NCBI RefSeq assembly: GCF_965208485.1
Contig: NZ_OZ242344.1
Location: 2,170,001 to 2,234,000, forward strand
Direction: 5' to 3'
Length of the DNA stretch: 64,000 nucleotides
From: Poriferisodalis sp965208485
Lineage (GTDB): Bacteria; Actinomycetota; Acidimicrobiia; Acidimicrobiales; Poriferisodalaceae
Made by a program: the position numbers and the translations under genes. The notes beneath the pieces were generated by a model. The model made no database searches. It was not told the DNA's origin and was given only the letters and a program-made list of their open reading frames with translations. Each line of letters begins with the position of its first letter. Within the stretch, counting starts at the first letter, position 1. Positions 34,370-43,156 of this stretch are shown in pieces.

Positions 34370-37300
34370 TCACGAAGTCGGGTGAAGCCGTATCGCGTCG
34401 ACCGCCAAGCGCGCGTTTACTGCGCCGACGTCGCCCCAGTCGTCTTGCGCGCGGGTGTCCCAGACTTCAATGCGGACTGGCCCATCGAAGTCATAGCTGC
34501 CTATGGATTGCCACCCGCTGACGACCTGCTGATTCAACCACGGCCCTGCGATGAGCTCGCTGGCGCTGAATTGGCCGTCGCCATTCGCGTCTGTCCAGAT
34601 CAAGTACTGCACATGTGCTGTGGCCCAGTCAGCTGGCACCCAGACTTGGACGTTGTAGCGGCCGTCGACAGCCCCGAAGTCCCAACGAGCGAAGTTGTCG
34701 ATCTCGGCGTCATCGGCGTTGCCGGCTGCCAAAGTGAAATGGAATCCGTTGGCACCGTATCCGAGTCGATCAACCTCGGCGGGTGGCTTCCACCAAGAGT
34801 AGGAGCCCTTCTTGTCGACGAGGTACGGCTCGTCGTTGTACACGTCTGCTCGCGGAGGCTCCGGCCCGTTTCGCTTCGGGACCAGTTGCATGGCGTCAAC
34901 TGCGAGCCGGGCGTTGACCGGTCCGACATCGATCCAGTCGTCTCGGGCGCGGGTATCGCGCACCTCGATCAGGACGCGCCCTCTGAGGGCGTACGAGCCC
35001 AGCGTTTGCCAGCCGCTGACAGCAGCCTGGTCCAGCCAAGGACCCGCCACGTACTCACCGCTGCTGTAGCGACCATCGTTGTCCGAGTCGGCCCAGATCC
35101 GATATTGGACATGAGCTGTGGCCCACTCGGCGGGAATCCACACCTGCACCTCGTGCTCAGCGTCAACCGCGGGGAACTCCCATCGGGCGAGGTTGTCGGT
35201 GTCGTCGTCCCCGGAGTTGCCTATAGCCAAGGTGAAGTGGAACCCGTTGGGTCCATACCCGTGCAGGTCCACACGGGCCGGCGGCTTCCACCAGCTATAC
35301 GTGCCGTCCTCATCGGCGAGTGTCGGGTTGTCGTCGATAAGGGCACCCGACGGAGGAGGCGGCAACGTTGTTTGCCAGTCGACGATGTTGGAGTAGGTGC
35401 CATCGTGCCAAGCACCGTCGCGCCGCTCGGCGCCGACAATGACAAACACCTCATTGCCTGGGTAGCCGAAGAAGCAAGCACGCGTCGATGGGCTGTCATT
35501 GGACACCGCAGATGTCGCCGAGTGGAACACGCCGCGTCCGATGCCCAACTGGTGAACGCCGTTGTGCGCACACGCGAGCGTGTGCGCACCGTCCGGGAAG
35601 TTCTCGATTTCGACATGCAACCAGTAGCAGGCATCACCGGTGCAGTCGGGATTGCCCCGAACCCGATCTCCACGGCTGAGGTGCACTCTCGGAATCGCGG
35701 CCGTTGACGACGCGAGCGTGGTCACCTCTGTCGGCGTCGACCAGCGGCTGATGCCAACCCGGTTCGCCGCGCGAATCCGAACCGAATAGCTCGTGGCAGC
35801 TTTCAGACCGTCGATCTTGGACTGTCGGTGTGCTCCATCGTGATCTACGTCTTCCCATCGGCTGCTGCCGACGAGGCGATATTGGAGGTCGTAGTCCTGA
35901 ACCGCTGAGCCGTTGGCCTCAGGCTCGCTCCATCGAACCGAGAGCGCATCTGCTTCTTCGCTTACGACTGGCGGCAACGGCTGACCTGGTGCAGCGGCGC
36001 GGTACTGGCCGCATTCATTCGGATCGACCCAGCCGAGGTGCTCTTTCGCCCGCTGGTAGCAAGCCACGTAGGCACGACCGGGGCTCAAGTCGCGAACTGC
36101 GCCATATCTCACGTAGCTGACGACCGAGCCCAGCAAATGATCGGACTCGCTGATCGAGAGTTCAACGCCGTCCGGGATCGGCTGCTGGCAATGGAGGGAC
36201 TCACTGGCCGACAGCGATGTGGGACCGCGACCATCACTCGCTTCGATCCCTGCGATCAGCGTGCAGAGCTGCGGATAGTCCATCCAGGGGTGGCTCAGTC
36301 CATAGAACGCATGAGCGATCTCGTGCGCCGCCACGCCGAGGAATGTCGAAACATCGCCGCCGAATTGCTCGGGCGTCGACACGACTGCCGGCCCTCCGAG
36401 CTGTCGAGGGTCGTCGGACACATAGGCGTAGCCGCCACCCGGGGCGTCCGCGAGGACCAAGACAACGCCCTCCTGCCCGACAGACGCACCCTGCAGGCAT
36501 CGTTCATGCGCTGTTGGACTGACCTTGTGCCAATCGTGAACACGCTGCTGTTGCCCGATGCCGTGCGCCGACAAGATGCCGCCGCTCGATTCGCCACGTG
36601 TGAAGACGATCTTCGCCCGTCCCCCTGACTCCCTGCGGAAGAACTCGGCGACCGCGCTCAATTCTCGGATCCTCTGATCGAGCAGTTGCGTGGTGTAGTT
36701 CGCCGGATCGCCGCAGTAGTAGACGGGAAGCCGCAACGTCGCTTCCGTCGGCGCGGCCTCCAGAGCCACATCGCCGAGTGGTCGGGCGGCATCTCGCGTC
36801 AGCGTCACGTCCTCCGCTTGCGGGGGCGCCGTCAAACTGACTATCTGTCGTGCGACCGCCGCTTGAGTCGCCCAGCGGTCGACACCAGCGAGACGTGAGT
36901 CCACGGTGCTGCCGAAATGGGCATCCAGCCACGACTCCGGAATCGCAGCAGTGCCGCCGACGACCTTCCGCGCCGCGGCCTTGTCGTAGTTGGCGACTGC
37001 TGCAGACGTGGGTGTGACTCCATCCTGTGGTTCGCCGACATCGACCAGGCAGCGATCATTGCCCTCGGCGGAGAGATGATTGAAGGTCTCGGCGAGCATG
37101 TTTGCCGCCGCCCGGTCCTCGACCACATTGAGCTTTACCAGCACTGCGTTCGTGCAGCCGGTGTTCGGCGGCAGGTCAGGGCTGCTGCCGGGTTGACCCT
37201 GATAGGCAGTTACCGGTTCGCCGCGGGTCAGGCTGATGATCGCTTCAGCGACTGCTGACTGGGTTTCCCAACGGTTGCCGCCGGCTACCCGCGTGAAGCT

Positions 37301-37690
37301 GACGACACCGAGTTGGGATCGCAGCCACGAATCCGGTATCGCGGCTGCGCCTCCGACCACGAATAACCGACCAGCGTCGCTGAGCTCGTCGCGACTCCCC
37401 GCAGGGACGCGGCCGGACCGTGGGTCGCCGGCGTCCACGAGGCAGCGTTGGCCCAGGCCGAGTGACGCAGCGGCTTCGGTGAGCATGTTCGCCGCGGCAC
37501 GATCCTCGACGACGCCGAGCTTGACCACGACGGCAGTGCCTTCGCAGTTCCCGTTCGGCGGCGGCTGAGGCACTTGCGCACCCGCTGCCCGTGGAAGCCA
37601 GACGAGCGCGACCAGCGATGCCACCGCGAGCAGCGCCGCTGCGTGACGCGTCGTCGCCACGCGAGAGTGCGCACCTTCGGTTTCACTCAT
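34370..37690 (-). CDS. Secreted protein: CWB2-like units, HExxH metallopeptidase domain, Fn3 and two golvesin-like modules
   Basis: 1106 residues from the ATG at 37690, preceded by GAGAAG at 8 bases; a GTG at 37759 is in frame but less likely. Signal peptide ends near PRAAGAQ. Two divergent CWB2-like units (VVVKLGVVEDRAAANML, FVVGGAAAIPDSWL) span 45-270. A peptidase-like domain has HEIAHAFYGLSH at 456-467, with the zinc HExxH plus a Gly and a third His spaced one residue wider than in metzincins. Then an Fn3 domain and two golvesin-like modules (about 830-960 and 980-1105). First gene of the surface operon; the next starts 33 bases on. Confidence 0.85.
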   Translation of the reverse strand: MSETEGAHSRVATTRHAAALLAVASLVALVWLPRAAGAQVPQPPPNGNCEGTAVVVKLGVVEDRAAANMLTEAAASLGLGQRCLVDAGDPRSGRVPAGSRDELSDAGRLFVVGGAAAIPDSWLRSQLGVVSFTRVAGGNRWETQSAVAEAIISLTRGEPVTAYQGQPGSSPDLPPNTGCTNAVLVKLNVVEDRAAANMLAETFNHLSAEGNDRCLVDVGEPQDGVTPTSAAVANYDKAAARKVVGGTAAIPESWLDAHFGSTVDSRLAGVDRWATQAAVARQIVSLTAPPQAEDVTLTRDAARPLGDVALEAAPTEATLRLPVYYCGDPANYTTQLLDQRIRELSAVAEFFRRESGGRAKIVFTRGESSGGILSAHGIGQQQRVHDWHKVSPTAHERCLQGASVGQEGVVLVLADAPGGGYAYVSDDPRQLGGPAVVSTPEQFGGDVSTFLGVAAHEIAHAFYGLSHPWMDYPQLCTLIAGIEASDGRGPTSLSASESLHCQQPIPDGVELSISESDHLLGSVVSYVRYGAVRDLSPGRAYVACYQRAKEHLGWVDPNECGQYRAAAPGQPLPPVVSEEADALSVRWSEPEANGSAVQDYDLQYRLVGSSRWEDVDHDGAHRQSKIDGLKAATSYSVRIRAANRVGISRWSTPTEVTTLASSTAAIPRVHLSRGDRVRGNPDCTGDACYWLHVEIENFPDGAHTLACAHNGVHQLGIGRGVFHSATSAVSNDSPSTRACFFGYPGNEVFVIVGAERRDGAWHDGTYSNIVDWQTTLPPPPSGALIDDNPTLADEDGTYSWWKPPARVDLHGYGPNGFHFTLAIGNSGDDDTDNLARWEFPAVDAEHEVQVWIPAEWATAHVQYRIWADSDNDGRYSSGEYVAGPWLDQAAVSGWQTLGSYALRGRVLIEVRDTRARDDWIDVGPVNARLAVDAMQLVPKRNGPEPPRADVYNDEPYLVDKKGSYSWWKPPAEVDRLGYGANGFHFTLAAGNADDAEIDNFARWDFGAVDGRYNVQVWVPADWATAHVQYLIWTDANGDGQFSASELIAGPWLNQQVVSGWQSIGSYDFDGPVRIEVWDTRAQDDWGDVGAVNARLAVDAIRLHPTS

Positions 37691-38009
37691 GCGTCGAACT
37701 TCTCGATGGAATGAGTGCTTCGCAGACCGAGGACGCATGGCGACGCACGCCTTGGGCACGCTCGGGAGCCGCGGCCAGTGTGAATGACCGGCCGTGCGCC
37801 GCGCCCGACTTGACTTGCACGTGATCGCCGAGAGCGGGTGCCGCGACGTGCGAACTCGCGTCGGCGAGCTTCAGTCCGGTCGCGTGGATGCGAGGTGTGC
37901 GGGCTGCCTTGGGCGAACCGGAGTTGCAGCTACCGCTACAAGATGACGCTACGTCGCGAGTGCGCGTCCAAACGGGGGGGGGGGGGGGGTAGCCGGGCGC
38001 GCCGTGCAT
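37683..38009 (-). other. Possible leader ORF containing the C16 tract, stop overlapping the next start
   Basis: A 108-codon frame (MHGAPGYPPPPPVWTRTRD...) runs through the homopolymer tract as proline codons. It ends in TGA at 37683-37685, overlapping the ATG at 37690 of the surface operon (ATGAGTGA). The amino-acid sequence looks unselected, so it may be chance. If translated, a tract-length change would move its stop away from the downstream start and could alter coupling. Confidence 0.25.
37974..37989. repeat. Homopolymer G16/C16 tract upstream of the surface operon
   Basis: Sixteen G on the plus strand, 284 bases before the ATG at 37690. In the frame of the downstream gene a TGA at 37871-37873 separates it from the tract, so it is not inside that gene. 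It lies in leader or promoter DNA. Same length as the tracts at 19276 and 62321. Confidence 0.9.
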
Positions 38010-38102
38010 TCGGTCATCCGCGAGACCGCGACGAACCTGAACTGAAACTGGGCAGCGAACCCGCCGAATGACATCAGCGGGACAGGCTAGGTGTGCGCCT
38101 GC

Positions 38103-38177
38103 CTTGCGTCAAGCTGACGCGGTTTCTCTTGCGTCAAGCTGACGCGGTTTCTCTTGCGTCAAGCTGACGCGGTTTCT
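38103..38177. repeat. Three exact tandem 25-bp repeats (iteron-like)
   Basis: The unit CTTGCGTCAAGCTGACGCGG plus TTTCT is repeated three times without change. Each holds the inverted repeat GCGTCA-AGC-TGACGC. They lie 115 bases beyond the G16 tract, upstream of the surface operon and in the gap to the ATPase gene at 38387. They look like an array of regulator-binding sites. 38178-38386 shows no gene. Confidence 0.8.
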
Positions 38178-38386
38178 CATGACGGCAGGTCATAGTCATG
38201 GGCTGGGCCGACCCTCCCGTAGGCGCGCGGCGCTGGGGAAGATGACGAATTGTGGCCCGGTACCGCCGTCGCAGCGGCGCCATCGGCTGGTGCACGGTGT
38301 TCAACGTCTGCGCCAAGGAGGCACTGCTCGCCGCGGCGCAGCAGCGGGTCTTCGGGCGAAAGGGATCGTCCAGTCTCGGCCTCTGG

Positions 38387-39916
38387 TCAGCTGCTGTTGT
38401 ACAGGCGCCGGAAGTCGATGAGCTCTACGTCGTCGCGTGATGCTGCGGCGGTGTGCAGCGCGGGCTCGAAGCCGGCTGCAGAGAACAGCAGGCGCTTGGC
38501 GTGCGGGGCCAGGCGTGCGCGCCCGTTGGCTTCGATGAGCATCGCCACACGGTCGAGGCGGTCGAGATCGGCGGGCGACAGCCGGGACAGCTTCGCTTCT
38601 CCGATCGCGTGAACGGTCCGGCGTGCACGCGGGCCCGACGCCTCGCCCTCGCCCGGGGCGCAGACGACCACGTCGATCTCGAAGGATTCGCGGCGACGGG
38701 CGTCGTTGGCCAAGTGGCGTCCCACGCTGCCCAGCTCGACGCCGACCTCGGCTGCAGTGGCGTAGCGGCGTGCCCACACGCGGCACAGCTCCTCGAAGTG
38801 CGGGCCGACGACGTGTGACCGGAACGCTTCTTGGCAGGCTGCCCACACCTGCGCCGGCCGCCGCTCCTCCAGCTGGGCGCGGAAACGACGGCTGACGGCC
38901 AGGTGGAACCGCACGACGGGGTCCGCGACCCGGTAGACGGCGCGGCGACCGCCCAGCACATCGGCCGCCCGCTCCACGAGGCCCGCAGAGGTCATCACGC
39001 CCAGGTGATAGGTGATGTCGCCCGCCGAGCGTCCGACCGCCTCAGCGATCTGGCCGGTGGTGCGACGGCCGGCGGCGATGGCATGCAGCAGCGAGTAGTA
39101 CACCGCCGTGCCGGTCACACGAGGGTCTTCGCGCAGCGCCGCCTCAGCCTCCGAGTACAGCGCATGCGACGGGTTGAGCACCGACGACGCCATCCAGCCG
39201 CCGAAGTCGTCCACAGAGGCGGGCACGTCGATGCCCTCGACAAGGTCGCGATGGCCCGGCACACCCCCGACGACAGCGTCCAGCAGCAGCGCAGCCGACT
39301 CGTCGCTGACCCCCCAGAAGCGGCGCGCCACCCGGTAGTCGAACGGCATCAGCGCCATGTTCAGACGCGCACGGCCGCGCAGCGGCGCTGCACCGCTCAG
39401 CAACTCGGTCATGACCGACAACGCCGAGCCGCACACAATGAGCGACACCGGCCAATCCCAGCCCGAGCCGAGCCCCTCCAGCGCCGCTGCATCCACCAGC
39501 GACTGCACAGCAGAATCCAACTCAGGACTGCCATCGCGCAGGAACGGATACTCATCGAGCACCACGACACTGGGACCGCGTGCGCGCCGAGCGACTTCGT
39601 GCAGCGCGGTCTCGAGCGCCGACCGCCAGTCGTCGTCACGCACCGGCAGCGGCCGGGCCGGGTCGCCCAGCGCCCCGACCGCGTCGCCGAAACGCTCCAA
39701 GGCCATCGGGCGGCCTTCTCGCAGCGACAGGTGATACAGGCCCCCGAACTCGTCAACCACCCTGCGCAGCAGGAAGCTCTTGCCCGTGCGCCGCCGTCCG
39801 TACACGATGCCCAGCCGCAGACTGCGGCCCGGTGCCGCGACGAACTCCGTGATGTCGGCCCATTCGCGGTCCCGATCGAACAACAGCTCCGGCTTCGGCA
39901 CCGGCAGATCGCTCAT
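38387..39916 (-). CDS. Archaeal-type AAA ATPase with DUF234 C-terminal domain
   Basis: 509 residues from the ATG at 39916 (MSDLPVPKPELLFDRDREW); the frame to 40018 is not needed. Walker A GRRRTGKSFLL, Walker B SVVVLDEYPFL, then a winged helix (GRRTTGQIAEAVGRSAGDITYHL) and the DUF234 nuclease-like tail with SFEIDVVV and HAIGEAKLS (E/D...ExK). These ATPases are common in archaea and actinobacteria with unknown targets. An internally deleted relative lies at 46770-46925. Confidence 0.85.
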   Translation of the reverse strand: MSDLPVPKPELLFDRDREWADITEFVAAPGRSLRLGIVYGRRRTGKSFLLRRVVDEFGGLYHLSLREGRPMALERFGDAVGALGDPARPLPVRDDDWRSALETALHEVARRARGPSVVVLDEYPFLRDGSPELDSAVQSLVDAAALEGLGSGWDWPVSLIVCGSALSVMTELLSGAAPLRGRARLNMALMPFDYRVARRFWGVSDESAALLLDAVVGGVPGHRDLVEGIDVPASVDDFGGWMASSVLNPSHALYSEAEAALREDPRVTGTAVYYSLLHAIAAGRRTTGQIAEAVGRSAGDITYHLGVMTSAGLVERAADVLGGRRAVYRVADPVVRFHLAVSRRFRAQLEERRPAQVWAACQEAFRSHVVGPHFEELCRVWARRYATAAEVGVELGSVGRHLANDARRRESFEIDVVVCAPGEGEASGPRARRTVHAIGEAKLSRLSPADLDRLDRVAMLIEANGRARLAPHAKRLLFSAAGFEPALHTAAASRDDVELIDFRRLYNSS

Positions 39917-39961
39917 GGATGCACTTTCTCGTTCAGTCGTGAATCGTCTATTGTGTGTATA

Positions 39962-40000
39962 TGTGCAGTAACCAATTCCGCATAAATCTATTTCTGCACA
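39962..40000. promoter_or_regulatory. AT-rich promoter region with TGTGCAG...CTGCACA inverted repeat
   Basis: The region 39945-40010 is much richer in A+T than its surroundings, with TATATG and ATAAAT stretches, just upstream of the DUF234 ATPase. Seven-base arms TGTGCAG and CTGCACA are 25 bases apart. It is the likely promoter and operator of that gene. 40010-40185 holds no gene I can support. Confidence 0.35.
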
Positions 40001-40193
40001 ATTTATCAACGACAGCACTGGCGGCCGAGCGCGGCGCCGGTGCCATCACGATCGACGCGAACACCAGACCCAGGCCGGCGACGCCGACATCGATCAGGTG
40101 AACGTGAGGATCCCTGCCAAAGCACCATCGAGATGCATCCGTGCGATGCGGACTGTCAGGCAGCTATCGCCGGTTCTGTCGATGGCTGGCCGG

Positions 40194-40586
40194 TCAGGAA
40201 CCTGCCGGCCTGTGCTGTACTTCAAGCTCGTGCATCGGGAAGTCTGCGACATTGGCTGTGGCCAGCGTCGCCCCGACACCGACCGCGGCAGCCGCTATCA
40301 GGCAGTCAGCCTGATGCAGGGTGATGCCCCGTTCGGCGTGCTCTCTGCGCCATCGTCCCGCAAGCTGTCCCTCAGCAGCACCCAACGGTGCGATGCGCAA
40401 CGACTGCACAAGACGTCGGGCCGCGGGCTCTTCGGAACTGTGCAGGCCGCGCCAGATCTCCTCGACCGACACCGCTGAAACCCACGGCTCCACGCCGATA
40501 CGACGCAATTGCCGCACGCGCCCCGCGGCGGGCCGCCCCCGCAGCGCGTCGATCAGCACAGTCGTGTCCAACACGAGCCGGGACAT
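40194..40586 (-). CDS. vapC: VapC family PIN-domain toxin (copy 1)
   Basis: 130 residues, ATG at 40586, two bases after the vapB stop. PIN-domain acidic residues appear in LVLDTTVLIDALRG, AVSVEEIWRGL, LHQADCLIAAAA and TANVADFPM. VapC toxins are Mg-dependent RNases that cut tRNA or rRNA. Nearly identical to copy 2 at 42195. Confidence 0.9.
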   Translation of the reverse strand: MSRLVLDTTVLIDALRGRPAAGRVRQLRRIGVEPWVSAVSVEEIWRGLHSSEEPAARRLVQSLRIAPLGAAEGQLAGRWRREHAERGITLHQADCLIAAAAVGVGATLATANVADFPMHELEVQHRPAGS

Positions 40587-40588
40587 GG

Positions 40589-40828
40589 TCAGCCCGAACG
40601 GCGCGCATCGGTCTGGCGCTGAGCGCGAACCCACGCTGCGGGATCATCGTCCCACTCGTGCCCGACATCGGGGATCGAGCCCAGCGACGCCTTGATCTCG
40701 TCCCAGCGTCGCTCGTCTTCGAGGCCGCTCCGTATCAGCGCCCGGATGTACGCACTGCGGCGCCGGGAACCCGCCCGATGGTCGAGTTCGGCGACAAGCT
40801 TGTCGTCGAGTTCTATGTGCAGACGCAT
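40589..40828 (-). CDS. vapB: VapB family ribbon-helix-helix antitoxin (copy 1)
   Basis: 79 residues from the ATG at 40828 (an ATG two codons earlier is also possible). MRLHIELDDKLVAELDHRAG and RSAYIRALIRSGLEDERRW form a RHH DNA-binding fold, and the C-terminal DVGHEWDDDPAAWVRAQR is the toxin-binding tail. Partner of the vapC gene two bases downstream. Confidence 0.87.
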   Translation of the reverse strand: MRLHIELDDKLVAELDHRAGSRRRSAYIRALIRSGLEDERRWDEIKASLGSIPDVGHEWDDDPAAWVRAQRQTDARRSG

Positions 40829-41024
40829 ACACATAAATCTACACAGAGCGGTAGTCGGGATCGCCATGTCCCCGGCACCCCGGCTTGCCGGCGCCGGGCC
40901 ACGATGGCTATGTCCCGCGGAGTCGTAGATGCTGGAGCTCAGCAGAGCGATGTTGTTCAACACAAGCTGTATTCCTCGTTATTTCCGAGTCAAATTACTT
41001 GTTACCGCCGAGTAGACTCGAGGT

Positions 41025-42116
41025 GTGGAGAGATCGCCGTTTCCTCATCACGGCCCGCTGCAGCCCGACCAGGTCACCGGCCGCGAACAGCTCGCCATCG
41101 ACATGGCACAGCGAATCGCAGACCGGCGATTGACGGCGCTGCTCGGGCCCCGGCGCTACGGCAAGACGAGCCTGCTCAAGCGCGTCGCCGCCGACCTCGA
41201 AGCCGTCGGGCACCAGCCTGTGTGGATCGACCTCTACGAGCGGACATCGATTGCCGACGTGGCAGCAACCGTCGACCGCGGCCTCGCCGGCGCAGTCGGA
41301 CCGGTTCGCACATCGCTCGACGCCATCGCCGGCACGTTCTCGCTGAACCTGGGCGTGCTCGGCGTGCAGCTGTCCCGTGCACCCAAGCAGCGACCCGATC
41401 CCGTGCTGACGCTGCGAACGCTGCTCGAAGTCCTCACCACCGCCGCGCAACGGCACAGCCTGTTCGTCGTATTCGACGAATTCTCCGGTATCGCCAACGT
41501 CACCGGCGGCGCAGCGGTGCTGCGCACCGAGCTTCAGCATCACTTCCAAGAGATCGGCATCGTGTTCGCCGGCTCAGAGCCATCCACGATGCAGGCACTG
41601 TTCAGCGAGCGCACCCAGCCGTTCTTCGCCCAAGCAGACCTCGTCGAAATCGAACCGCTCACCGACGACGCAATCAGCCGCATCATCGAAGAGGGCTTCG
41701 AGGCCACCGAGCGCGGCGCCGGCGCCATCACGAGCCGCATCGCCGCGTTCGCCGCCGGTCATCCCCAACGCGCCATGCAACTCGCCGACGCCCTGTGGCG
41801 ACGCGTCGACCGAGGCGGGACGGCCGGTCCCCTGGCATGGGAAGCAGCGCTCGCAGGCGTGCGCGCCAGCGTCGACGCCGAGTCCGAGCGCACCTACGTG
41901 TTTTTGCCCCTAGGCCAGCGCAAGACGCTGCGAGCCGTCGCAGCAGAAAGCAGCATCTACGGCACCACCGCAGCGCTGCTCGACCTGCCGCCAGGCACCG
42001 CCCGCGACGCCGCCAACACCCTGACCGGCAACGGCATCGTGCACCGCCGCCACGAACAGCTCGCCCTCGTCGATCCTCTCCTCGCCGACTGGCTGCGCCG
42101 ACGCTTCGCCATCTGA
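41025..42116 (+). CDS. AAA ATPase (Orc1/Cdc6-like, PF01637-type)
   Basis: 363 residues, GTG at 41025. Walker A GPRRYGKTSLL near residue 40, Walker B LFVVFDEFSG, sensor VFAGSEPSTM and a C-terminal winged helix (NTLTGNGIVHRRHEQLALVDPLLADWLRRRF). It resembles ATPases that sit with mobile or toxin genes; the function is not known. It lies between the two vapBC copies and is divergent from vapB1. 40841-41024 has an AT-rich stretch (40970-41010) that probably holds its promoter. Confidence 0.85.
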   Translation: MERSPFPHHGPLQPDQVTGREQLAIDMAQRIADRRLTALLGPRRYGKTSLLKRVAADLEAVGHQPVWIDLYERTSIADVAATVDRGLAGAVGPVRTSLDAIAGTFSLNLGVLGVQLSRAPKQRPDPVLTLRTLLEVLTTAAQRHSLFVVFDEFSGIANVTGGAAVLRTELQHHFQEIGIVFAGSEPSTMQALFSERTQPFFAQADLVEIEPLTDDAISRIIEEGFEATERGAGAITSRIAAFAAGHPQRAMQLADALWRRVDRGGTAGPLAWEAALAGVRASVDAESERTYVFLPLGQRKTLRAVAAESSIYGTTAALLDLPPGTARDAANTLTGNGIVHRRHEQLALVDPLLADWLRRRFAI

Positions 42117-42194
42117 GCACACCCGACTGCAGCGCCACCGCAGCCACCGAACCGTCCCCCGGAAGGAGTCTGGCGCGTCGACAGGACTCGCCGG

Positions 42195-42587
42195 TCAGGA
42201 ACCTGCCGGCCAGTGCTGTACTTCAAGCTCGGGCATCGGGAAGTCTGCGACGTTGGCTGTGGCCAGCGTTGCCCCGGCGCCGACCGCGGCAGCCGCTATC
42301 AGGCAGTCAGCCTGATGCAGGGTGACGCCCCGTTCGGCGTGCTCTCTGCGCCACCGGCCCGCAAGCTGTCCTTCAGCAGCACCCAACGGTGCGATGCGCA
42401 ACGACTGCACAAGACGTCGGGCCGCGGACTCTTCGGAACTGTGCAGGCCGCGCCAGATCTCCTCGACCGACACCGCTGAGATCCACGGCTCCATGCCGGT
42501 ACGACGCAATTGCCGCATGCGCGCCGCGGCGGGCCGCCCCCGCAGCGCGTCGATCAGCACAGTCGTGTCCAACACGAGCCGGGACAT
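42195..42587 (-). CDS. vapC: VapC family PIN-domain toxin (copy 2)
   Basis: 130 residues, ATG at 42587. Differs from copy 1 by about ten substitutions (for example RMRQLRRTGMEPWISAVS for RVRQLRRIGVEPWVSAVS). All PIN acidic residues are kept, so both copies may be active. Confidence 0.9.
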   Translation of the reverse strand: MSRLVLDTTVLIDALRGRPAAARMRQLRRTGMEPWISAVSVEEIWRGLHSSEESAARRLVQSLRIAPLGAAEGQLAGRWRREHAERGVTLHQADCLIAAAAVGAGATLATANVADFPMPELEVQHWPAGS

Positions 42588-42589
42588 GG

Positions 42590-42829
42590 TCAGCCCGAAC
42601 GGAGCGCGTCGGTCTGCCGCTGAGCGCGAACCCACGCTGCGGGATCGTCGTCCCACTCGTGCCCGACATCGGGGATCGAGTCCAGCGATGCCTCGATCTC
42701 GTCCCAGCGCTGCTCGTCCTCGAGGCCGCGTCGTATCAGCGCCCGGATGTACGCACTGCGGCGCCGGGAACCCGACCGATGGTCGAGTTCGGCGACTAGC
42801 TTGTCGTCGAGTTCTATGTGCAGACGCAT
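42590..42829 (-). CDS. vapB: VapB family ribbon-helix-helix antitoxin (copy 2)
   Basis: 79 residues, ATG at 42829. Differs from copy 1 at a few sites (LIRRGLEDEQRWDEIEASLD for LIRSGLEDERRWDEIKASLG). Such changes in the region next to the toxin-binding tail could alter pairing between the two systems. Confidence 0.87.
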   Translation of the reverse strand: MRLHIELDDKLVAELDHRSGSRRRSAYIRALIRRGLEDEQRWDEIEASLDSIPDVGHEWDDDPAAWVRAQRQTDALRSG

Positions 42830-42939
42830 ACACATATGTTTACACAGAACGGCTATCAGAATCGACACGACCCCCGGCGCCTCGGCTTGCCGGCTCCGAA
42901 CGGCATGGCCGACTGGCGTCGCATGCCTGCGGCAACCTG

Positions 42940-43128
42940 GTCGACGGATGCCGGCCGAGCCTGTCGGCAATGCCATCAGCGCTCGCCCCCGCCGACCTCA
43001 TCGCCTCGACACGAACGCGCTCCAACGCGCACAGCCTCGCTGCCATACTGCACACCCCCACTGGCGGTTGCTGTGCTCCAAGACCGGCCCTCATGACCGA
43101 CCACTCGCAACCACCATTGGAGTTCGCC
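42940..43128 (-). mobile_element. IS30-family 5' end relic
   Basis: The end CACTCGCAACCACCATTGG matches the intact IS30 at 14 kb. The transposase start reads MAARLCALERVRVEAMRSAG and ASADGIADRLGRHPST from the ATG at 43046, then is cut at about 42940 next to the vapBC copy. Confidence 0.7.
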
Positions 43129-43156
43129 CACCCACATCACACCAGTGAATCCGGGC

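Larger units (their letters stand above)
40190..40840. repeat. Long direct repeat, copy 1 (vapBC unit)
   Basis: Every coordinate here has its match exactly 2001 bases on, at 42191-42841, with only scattered substitutions. The unit holds vapC and vapB and their promoter start. The two copies bracket the AAA ATPase gene in direct orientation. Confidence 0.8.
42191..42841. repeat. Long direct repeat, copy 2 (vapBC unit)
   Basis: Match of 40190-40840 at an offset of 2001 bases. Upstream of vapB2 the sequence changes at about 42842 and soon enters an IS30 relic. Confidence 0.8.

Noticed and set aside
38103..38177. Three 25-bp repeats as a CRISPR array
   Set aside because: Repeats are in direct tandem with no spacers and no cas genes nearby.
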